Shown in pieces: positions 56,301 to 64,000 of a DNA stretch of 64,000 bases. Both the position numbers and the translations under genes were made by a program. Within the stretch, counting starts at the first letter, position 1, and every line of letters begins with the position of its first letter. Source of the DNA: Atopsyche davidsoni (taxonomy: Eukaryota; Arthropoda; Insecta; Trichoptera; Hydrobiosidae); contig JAILWY010000001.1 of NCBI GenBank assembly GCA_022113835.1, forward strand, positions 8,680,001 through 8,744,000, written 5' to 3'. The notes beneath the pieces were generated by a model. That model was not told where the DNA came from. It was given only the letters and a program-made list of their open reading frames with translations, and searched no databases.

Positions 56301-57322
56301 CAGAGGTTGATATTGAACAGTGTGTTACTGTTAGTATGACATCATTTTAAATTAATTGAGATTATTTTTAATAAAATATATATTATATTGATTAAGCTTA
56401 AGTTCACAATATTACAATATTTTAGGAATCATTGAAAATGTTCAAGTCATCCCCAAAAAGTGTATCATACAGAAAAAATGGGAAGATTCAAGAACAAACA
56501 GATCCAATGGTGAGACACTTTCATATTTATTATAAACATAGGGAATAGAGGAATTCATTCTCTTATCTTTTTGTTGCTGTTTCTTAATTAGTGATTTTGT
56601 AAGCTTTATCAAAAAATGATAAAAATAATTTTTATATTTGATTCTATCATACTCAACCACCTGATAATTCATTTTATTCCTTAAATTTATCAATTAAAAT
56701 TGATCTCCATAACTACCTTTTTTTCAGCATTCCGTTGAAGTCGCAGCCGGTGTGTTAGAAAAAGAAATGAGTCCACGACTAAGCTGTGTTGACTTCTTAA
56801 AGCTTATTAAAGATGATTCTATTTGCATCGTTGATATACGACCCAACTTGCAGTAAGTCTGCATCTTTTATCAATGAGCCAATAATTAACAAATTAAAAT
56901 AAATAAATATTGAATAATTTTTTTATAGGTTTAATAGAATGCGAATTGAAAAGAGCCTAAACATCCCTTACAATGGAGTCCACTTTAGTGATCACAATTT
57001 ATCTGGTCTCGGAGCTCCAATAGAAAATGAAGTACGAGATGCCGTGAAGAAAAACTGCACTCTGGTCATTGTATCTTGTGAAAGTGAGACTGCTGAATTG
57101 GTAAGCTTAAATATTTTTTTACGTCACCTGACAACAAACTATAATGCAATTTTTTTTACATTTTAGATCCTGCAAATTGGTATATCTTGATTCAAAATGG
57201 TTTTTTTATTTCAGTTCAGTGAATTCCTGGTGAAATGCGAAGTACCTAGAGTTTGTGTTTTGCACGGTGGAATTAATATTCTTCACTCAGTGACACCGCC
57301 TGTACTACATTCACATAGTTAA
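53347..57322 (+). CDS. TBCK: TBC domain-containing protein kinase-like protein
   Basis: Scaffold/Rab-GAP-like protein tied to endosomal traffic and TOR signalling. Thirteen exons, all in phase: 53347-53548, 53629-53881, 54005-54221, 54591-54853, 54956-55202, 55311-55472, 55561-55738, 55836-56042, 56142-56329, 56426-56509, 56728-56852, 56929-57100, 57215-57322; 801 residues. Order: kinase-like domain (1-270), TBC domain (about 420-640), rhodanese-like domain (about 690-801). [13 protein letters not shown] near the start and [14 protein letters not shown] are diagnostic. The kinase is a pseudokinase: HRN (114-116) replaces HRD, NYG (134-136) replaces DFG, and no glycine loop is seen. The TBC keeps IxxDxxR (449-455) and YxQ (488-490), so GAP activity is possible. 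The rhodanese-like part ends in CVLHGGIN without an obvious active-site cysteine loop. It is shorter than the roughly 890-residue human form, mainly in linkers. Confidence 0.95.
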
Positions 57323-57809
57323 ATTCTAGACAAATGTAATTGTTTGACAAGATTGTATTTGTTTCTTTGGTACATCATGTAACAATAATATTGTTTTTGT
57401 TTGTATTATTAAATTTAATATTATATTATATTACAAATAATATCATCACAAATATGGAGTAAGTATATTTTATATGAGGAGAATGGAATTTTATATCAGA
57501 TTCTATTTGTTTTATTCTAAGCAATATTTACTTGGCATATACATTGCCAGATAAGAAGGTGTACAGGAAAAGTATTTGTGAGAATCCCAAAAAAAAACAA
57601 AACAGTATGAATGGCAATTGTGTATACAGCCCAGATATTGCTGGACCTTCCATTGAAACAGGGCAGGGAAAATTCTAGAGACCCTCATCTTCGATCCAAA
57701 ATATATTATAGAACGAGCAAGTAAAATGTGCGACCCATTATAAATATTTCATATCACCAGCAAGTCGACTATCTCGGAATATTTTTTTGTAATAAAGTGT
57801 TGATATGAC

Positions 57810-57840
57810 ACCTCAGAATAAAAACTGAGGTTTTTTTTTT
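57810..57840 (+). terminator. Hairpin with AATAAA in the loop, followed by T10
   Basis: ACCTCAG, loop AATAAAAA, CTGAGGT, then a run of T. A second AATAAA lies at 57791. Possibly the distal 3' end signal of TBCK; the shape resembles an intrinsic or Pol III terminator but no Pol III gene is visible upstream. Confidence 0.4.
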
Positions 57841-59939
57841 AATAATGTCCCACTTGTTACGTACAATGGAGGACAATCAGTTCCGCCAGGAGACAGGTCT
57901 TGCCCAATACTCTAATACAGGCATAACATGTGTGAAATTATTATATGTAAGATTGATATTTAATTTTTCAGTCAATTATGAATTATATGTACTCTCTGAA
58001 TAATCTGTGATTATATCCAATATAATAAATGATCTGTTCTAAAATAAAAAAAATGCTTCAATGGTGGATAATGTAAATTATAACCAAAATGTATTTATGA
58101 ATATTTTCCACAGTAACGTTTTTTTTAAGAATAATAATCATTATATTAAGTACTTATAAGCAATATTAAATAATAAAGTTAAATGAATTAATCATGTACA
58201 ATAATGTGTTAAGGCTTCGGAGTAGCTTGTGTATCTTTTGACTGACCAAATCTGATAATACCAATTGAAGACCTTGGAAAAAACACAAATGTCACAAAAT
58301 TCTACTATTACAAAATAACATTTTTGATTAGTTTTAATAAGTTAACAGTTAGAATAAATTATATTATAGATAAAATGTGCATTTTAAACACGTAAGATAA
58401 CTGTTTTTGTCATAAAAATGAGATGCTCATTAATTTTGTTGCATAAATTTCCATTTTTTTTTTTTTAACTGTTCGCTTATTTTTGTTGAATTTTTATAAT
58501 CCACAATACATCCATATTGACAATATGACATTTGTTTTTATTAGATGTCTATCTTTGAAAGTTATCGTAGAAACTAAAGCGAGGACTTGGTGATCAAATA
58601 ATTTTTATTATTTTCCCCACAAGAACTTTATTTAAGCTGCTGGTCTTGAGACATTGAATATTGTACAGTGATTTCTAAATATTTTACGACGTTTTTAAAT
58701 ATTTTATTTAACATACCTTATTTTTACCCATTATATTTTTATATTAAAGTTACAAATTATATTTAAAAGATAATATGGGTACAAAGTTATATTTTATTTG
58801 TAAATTTCCCTCTTTATTCCTGAGAAGTAATTAATATATTGAGTATGAATTTTAATTTACAATATTTATGGAGTCTATTCGCATATGAATTGACATGATT
58901 TTGCGTGTGAATAGATTATCATACCCGTGCAGGTTTACCTGTATGGGTGAATAATGCTAATTAAATAATAATAAAATCATCGATAAAATCTATTTCTTTT
59001 ATAATTTTTAAATATTATGAGCTATGAATGCCCAGTGCTAAAACTTGATTGTACATTTATTACAATTTACCTTCTAAATGTCTGTTTTATAACAAAATAT
59101 TGAAATTTTAGATTGAATATCTGTTTGCGTGTTTTTGCAAACTCATCTGTCATATGAATAATGATGAGGAATCTCAATTCAGTTTGATCAATTTTGATCG
59201 CTAAAAACAATGATGATGAAAACGTCATTACAAATATGAAAAAAAATATTCAAGATTATTTATTTTATCGTTGAGATCTACGCTTACAACACGGGTATGG
59301 GGCTTTCTCCCGATTCTTCGCGCAGATTGCGGGGCTCGCGAGGGGTGGCTTAGGCAGTAGTGCCTGTAGATTTCTCTATTTTCGTTGTAGAGTTTGCGTA
59401 GGAAAAATTATCTCCAAAAACCCTCTCTTGCATGAGTTGACGAATAAGTCAAACGAATGAGGGAGGACTAGATAACGAGGGTAAATATTTCAGAGACAAA
59501 ACAAGAGGGTAAGGTGAGTGAATTTTTTGAATAATATATGAAATAAATATATATTATATTGAGGGCTGCAAATCTCAACGGCACAGATTGAATGAAGTAT
59601 TTGCAATAAATTGTTCCTCTACTGACGCTCAGATGGCGCTAGCCGACTAGATTAAACAAATGAATTAAAGTAATATTATTTATATAATGGAGAATAGATT
59701 GTGATCGAACAGTACTGAGAGAGCATTATTTTTTTCAATAATATTTCATCTCATTTCGGACAGATCGAGTAAACTTTTCAGTCATTAAAAAATAATGCTG
59801 CAAAATTTTCGATATACTCATACTTGCGAATTTGGTATCGAGCGAAGCGACAATCGAGTGCAGATCCAAAAGCGAGGAATATTTTCATTAGTAATATGTA
59901 ATTATAGCCCGGGTTGATTGTTTACTAATGAATAACGGC

Positions 59940-60056
59940 GGCGGTGCGGCGGGGCGGGGCGGCGGGGCGGTGGCCGGCGCGACAGAGAGAGCGCCCCCGC
60001 CCCGCACGCCCCGCGCCCCGCCCCGCACGCCCCGCCCCGCCCCGCGCCGCTCGCTC
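59940..60056. promoter_or_regulatory. GC-box cluster with complementary G-rich and C-rich arms
   Basis: A G-rich arm (59949-59970, with GGGGCGGGG at 59951) is followed about 25 bp later by a C-rich arm (59994-60050, repeated CCCCGCCCCG and CCCCGCACG). These are Sp1/KLF-type GC boxes and could fold into a hairpin or G-quadruplex just upstream of the CrebA start. Function inferred from position. Confidence 0.5.
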
Positions 60057-60311
60057 CTCGCTCCCGTCATTCGCCGGCTACGTTTCGAGCGCAACAGGTG
60101 TCGGGGGCGAGTTCCTGTCAGATCACCTGTGACGCTCCCGCCCGACGCGAACCCTCGAGTGCCCCGCCGCTCCCGGCCAGACCCCGGCCAGTCCGGTGCC
60201 GAGCCCGACCCTCGGAGTGACCCCCGGCCGAGCGGCTCGCGACTCGCGTCTCTCGACTCTCGCCTCTCGTCTCTCGCTACTCGTCCTGTGTTGTGACATC
60301 CCCTCGGACTC

Positions 60312-60347
60312 ATGAATACTGTCAACTTTTTTGTGCCCCCGTTCTGA
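60312..60347 (+). promoter_or_regulatory. uORF in the CrebA leader
   Basis: ATG at 60312 opens an 11-codon frame (MNTVNFFVPPF) ending at TGA 60345-60347, 54 nt before the main ATG. If transcribed it could tune CrebA translation. Confidence 0.4.
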
Positions 60348-60401
60348 TCGTCGATTGTGGTGTGAATCGTGCCCCCCTGCGGAAATCGGCCCGCCTCCGC
60401 C

Positions 60402-60467
60402 ATGGAGACGTTTTACGACATCGGATCCGGCGACCTGAAGGAACTGTGGGATTCCGACTTGGATCCG
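60402..60467 (+). CDS. CrebA: CrebA (bZIP transcription factor), first coding exon only
   Basis: CrebA/CREB3-family bZIP factor that in flies activates secretory-pathway genes. The exon encodes 22 residues (METFYDIGSGDLKELWDSDL plus DP) and ends at a strong donor (CCG|GTAAGT). The residues match the remembered start of fly CrebA (MEFYDGDLKDIWDSDLDP) with a small insertion. The ATG context (CCGCCATGG) is strong. The remaining exons, including the basic region and leucine zipper, are outside the window, so the large first intron must run to or past 64000. Confidence 0.82.
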
Positions 60468-63400
60468 GTAAGTCCGCCTCGCCTCATCGCCGGAAAACTC
60501 GTCGAACCGTCAGCGAAGCCGGCGACGAGTTCCCCGACCCGCGGGGAGGGAATCCGTCGATACCGTCACTCGCCCGGCACTATCGAGATAGTGACAATCT
60601 GCCGGCGAAAACTTTGAACGAGCGCGCGCAGTTTTATCCGATAAGTTTGCATTCCGAGGAAGCCGGCTCGCTCTCGGGCCTCCGCTGTCCGGCCGCGAAC
60701 CGAATAGCTCGCGCGAGAGTTTCCCGGCGAGAGTTTCCCCTCGGGGGGGACGGGATTCCCGGCCTCGCGGCGCTGATTTGTTCACTCCTTTGGCGATATA
60801 AAAAATAACAAAAATGCCCGAAAACGAACTTCCGCGGCGCTCTGAGGCGGATCACCGTCCGAGCGCTGAAATCATTTTCGCATTCGGACCCGGCCGGACG
60901 GCAGCAGGGGGATCGCGGAAGCGGTCGGCATCGGCTGGTGATTGTCGACAGTTTGACCGCTGATGCTAGAGAGAGTCGGGGCAGAGATCGAATTGAGAGA
61001 TTTCTCAATTTGGGCATGGATTGTAGCAATGCGACTACCCGGGGGGCTCGAGCCGGTATCGTCGGGTGGTCCGAGGCTCTCGCTCCGGCGAGCGACGCCC
61101 TCTTCCCTCGAGCGTCCCTCGGTTGACGTTTCGCAAACGGATCCCTCCGGGATTTGCCATCCTGCGCGTGGAGATTCCTCGAAAACCGGTTTTCGCATTA
61201 CGGAAGATCCTCATCCCCGAGTCGCTCGGCGACGGAGAGGCCTCGCCGCTCCTCTGCGCCCCTCGTCGCTTCTGCTCGCCGTGCCGGTCGTAGGTTTCTC
61301 TCCCCGCTTGTTCGAGACGAGACGATCGCCGAGCCGCCTCGTCCCGGCGTGCCGCTATCTCTCGGCGCGTCGCCATGTGGACCGGCGATAACCCCGGTCC
61401 CCGCTGCTCTGACATCCACCGATATTCGGATAAACTATTAGTGTGTTTTCAATGTCATCAATCATTGCGGGAGAAAGCCTCCGATTGATTGTTAATTGAA
61501 GACCCGCCCCGAACAGACAGCAGAGACTCCGCTGTAGTTTTTGCACACACTGATAGTAGCGCAGTGTATTTGTCGCTATCCACCCGGACACTGCGAACTA
61601 TTGAGTTTAATTTTAGTTTGCTAATCATTCTGTGTCAGCCGCTGTGTAGTGTCCATGTATACGATGCAATATGCAGAGTTTGTTTAGTTTTTTTAAATAG
61701 TCGTGAAACATTTGAAACATTCATGTTTGATTGTAAAACGTTCGTGGTATTTTCTGACGATGGATTCGTTTCTTCCCGCGTCCTTCTGGATGGCCTCCCG
61801 TCGGCTTCCTCGGTGCCCGCTCTTGTAATTCCGACATCACTGACTCACCCTGGACGATTATAACTTCATAAGCCGAGTGATGCGACTCGAAGTAGTCCTA
61901 CCGAGTATGTATCGAGTACCAGCACGTTTGGGTTTTCAAATACCCTTACGATTTATGGCGGTACAATTTGACTGCATACTTTCAAAACAATTATTTAAAA
62001 ATGATTATCGATTGATTGACGATTTCGCGTGACTCAACCTTACACACTTATTTACTCGATAAGTAAATTGCGAAAATCCTAAGCGATCATCCTCCGATGT
62101 CGAGTCAGTCTCCAGCACATCCTTGAACTGCACGCCGGCACTGTTGCATCAATCATTGATGGATATAAATAAAAGTTGCTAATTATTGAATGTCAAATTT
62201 TCGTGAGTCATTTTGTTCGTACTGTAGTTTGGTTTTTATTTTGCAATAACGGTGACCTGAAATTCACTATTTCGTAATGCATCATTAATGAAATTCTTTA
62301 TTATACTTAGTGTGCACTAATGCATGCAATTAAATTAATAAGTACGACAAGATATTCAATAAAATGCATTATATGTACATTATGAATTATTGAATTTGTG
62401 TGATCGTTTTTATACTACTAACGAAAGTTAAAAAAGTTAGGAGAGTAATCGGGAAACGGATTGAGCTCTGTTAAATTATTTTTATATATTGACATAATTG
62501 ATTCAAATCGTGTTTATTATTAATAGTATACAGGAAAATGTTATATGGCTCGAGTTGAAAAAATATTTTGTTCAATCAAATATCATTCATCAACGTCGAA
62601 TATTTCGTTCTTTGAGTCGACAGGTCGCTTGAATTTCATTACAGCTTAATTTTATGTCAAATATTTAACTTTAATTAATGTTTATGCAACTGAGTCTGAG
62701 TGTCACAATTTTTTATGTTTTACGGTAATTTTTTTAGCCTACCTTTATATGCATATATTTATGGACCACAAATTATTTAATGTCGCAAATTATCTACATT
62801 CGTGGCATTTTCAATTTGCATTTTTGAGTTGCATTTTCCAGAGTTGCTCGCCTCGCGTTTTTTGGGAATTTTTGTAATTTACAAGTAAAGTTATTGCAAC
62901 CCTAGGATGTAACCATGGCGAGCTGGTCGTCCACCGAGGCACTGCAGGCACTTCCGAGGCTTGCTTTGCCCGTGAACCTCCAGCCGTAGGTCAGTGAGTC
63001 TCCATTGCGATATCCACCGTAGATTGATTACTCAGTACAACGGTAAATTTAATACATTGCTTCGCACAAGAATTACGTAAGCAAAACTTCGTTTGCAATT
63101 CAGATGACTTGGGCGCCCTAGAATGGCTCTGAATTCCCGTGTATCCAGCAATTTTTTTTTATATAGTGTCGCTTTTGCTGTCTAAAATAATCAATGCAGA
63201 ACGATACCAAAATTATTACATACTTGCTAAACCAAAATTTAAATAAATCGTGTAGTTAAGGACATAAAACTGATTAATCTGATATTCAATAATTTAAGTG
63301 ATAAAAATAAGAAGTATTTCTTGATAGTAATAATACAAACGCAATAAAACTTCGCCCGCTTCACTGCTCGTTTACAGTAAGAATACAGCCTTATCCTACT

Positions 63401-63883
63401 GCCGTGAGACATACAGGAAGGCTGTTTTTTACAATTACTTTAATGCGAGAATTATATAAAAGGAAGTTTGAGATTTATGTTTTTAAGCATTCGGTTTTTT
63501 GCTCGTAACGGTAATGCGCTAATTTAAAAATTAATCAATCGATAAGTCATAATTCCGGGTGGACATGAAATCCTGTACATTTGAATTTTGAAACAGGATA
63601 TTTTTTCAGTCATGAAAGTTTGTGGTCTGACAATCATTAATCAATGATAAATTTAAACAATTCTTAGCACGTTTAGCAGGAGCAGATGTAAACGATTGTA
63701 TTTTCATCCATGTTGTTTAGCCCGACTAAATTTAATTTTTATATTTTCAATGTTAAGTATATGAGCCGATGTCTACATTTAAATCAAACGAAATATATAA
63801 AAAGTAGTTATTATTTTAATCAGAAATAAGTAAAGTTATATTTGTCGCTTCGATGCATTAATAGATTTTGTCTTCATCTGCAG
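60468..63883 (+). other. First intron of CrebA
   Basis: GC-rich for the first 950 bases, then AT-rich with occasional moderately GC-rich patches (61740-61870, 62930-63010). No credible exon, RNA gene or TE was recognised up to the LINE tail at the right edge. Confidence 0.5.
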
Positions 63884-64000
63884 GTGCCTCTCCTCAGAGA
63901 ATGATAGTTATCAAACTGAACATATCTTTGTCATGTGCCAGTCTCGTTTATTTTCCCCATCAGGGTTAATTCACTTTCCATGGTTTTTTTTCTTGAATTT
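63884..64000 (-). mobile_element. Second copy of the LINE 3' tail (cut by window edge)
   Basis: Minus-strand reading ends LAHDKDMFSLITIIL, TGA (63896-63894), then GGAGAGGCACC. The last residues and tail match the LINE fragment at 52590-53075 (LAQDK..FS....L, same tail), so both derive from one family. The fragment may continue beyond the window. Confidence 0.55.

Larger units (their letters stand above)
57323..60401. other. TBCK 3' flank and CrebA upstream region
   Basis: About 3 kb. The left part is AT-rich 3' flank: ATTAAA at 57408, AATAAA at 57791 and 57817. From about 59925 base composition changes abruptly to GC-rich (CrebA promoter and leader). A GC-moderate patch at 59290-59520 with a donor-like GGTGAGT at its end may be an upstream non-coding exon. 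No protein-coding gene recognised. Confidence 0.45.
59925..61420. other. CpG-rich island over CrebA exon 1
   Basis: About 1.5 kb of very GC- and CpG-rich sequence in an otherwise AT-rich window, covering the leader, first coding exon and start of the first intron of CrebA. Long frames occur on both strands here because stop codons are rare in GC-rich DNA; they have Arg/Pro-rich low-complexity translations and no family resemblance. Confidence 0.8.

Noticed and set aside
59888..60403. 171-codon minus-strand frame and several long plus-strand frames in the GC-rich block
   Set aside because: Low-complexity Arg/Pro/Gly translations caused by scarce stop codons in GC-rich DNA; no motifs or splice logic.

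Overview
The window is an AT-rich animal genomic segment with short, regularly spliced exons. It is almost certainly from an insect: the last gene opens with the N-terminal signature of insect CrebA, and the other genes resemble insect orthologues. A moth, butterfly or close relative is my best guess from the Helitron and tRNA-derived debris, but the sequence does not prove the order. All gene models were built by hand from splice signals, reading-phase continuity and remembered family motifs.

Layout. (1) 54-3300 (+): 3' part of an nrf-6-like ('nose resistant to fluoxetine') multipass acyltransferase-3 family gene with a very acidic C-terminal tail. (2) 8241-18556 (+): a second, complete nrf-6-like gene, a tandem paralogue, with a 6 kb first intron. 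(3) 20069-36075 (+): a complete 32-exon class II phosphatidylinositol 3-kinase (Pi3K68D/PIK3C2 type). Its introns hold a 1.2 kb Helitron remnant (22035-23268), a 101-bp hairpin resembling Penelope-type terminal debris, and a whole antisense nested gene (32307-34114) for a single-pass membrane protein that I do not recognise. (4) 40956-48333 (+): heparan-alpha-glucosaminide N-acetyltransferase (HGSNAT), ten coding exons. (5) 49249-51214 (-): a 255-residue secreted, cysteine-rich protein of unknown family, convergent with HGSNAT. (6) 53347-57322 (+): TBCK, with pseudokinase, TBC and rhodanese-like domains. (7) 60402-60467 (+): first coding exon of the bZIP factor CrebA inside a strong CpG-rich island (about 59925-61420); the rest of that gene lies beyond the window.

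Functional links are loose. HGSNAT (lysosomal heparan sulfate breakdown), class II PI3K and TBCK (phosphoinositide and Rab/endolysosomal traffic) and CrebA (secretory pathway transcription) all touch the endomembrane system, but nothing shows co-regulation. The two nrf-6-like genes are a clear local duplication.

Intergenic DNA is mostly featureless AT-rich sequence with TE fragments: a LINE ORF2 3' end near 52590-53075, a second copy of the same LINE tail at the right edge (63884-64000), an inverted pair of tRNA-like modules in an HGSNAT intron, and some perfect palindromes. I found no CRISPR array, rRNA, intact tRNA or complete autonomous transposon.
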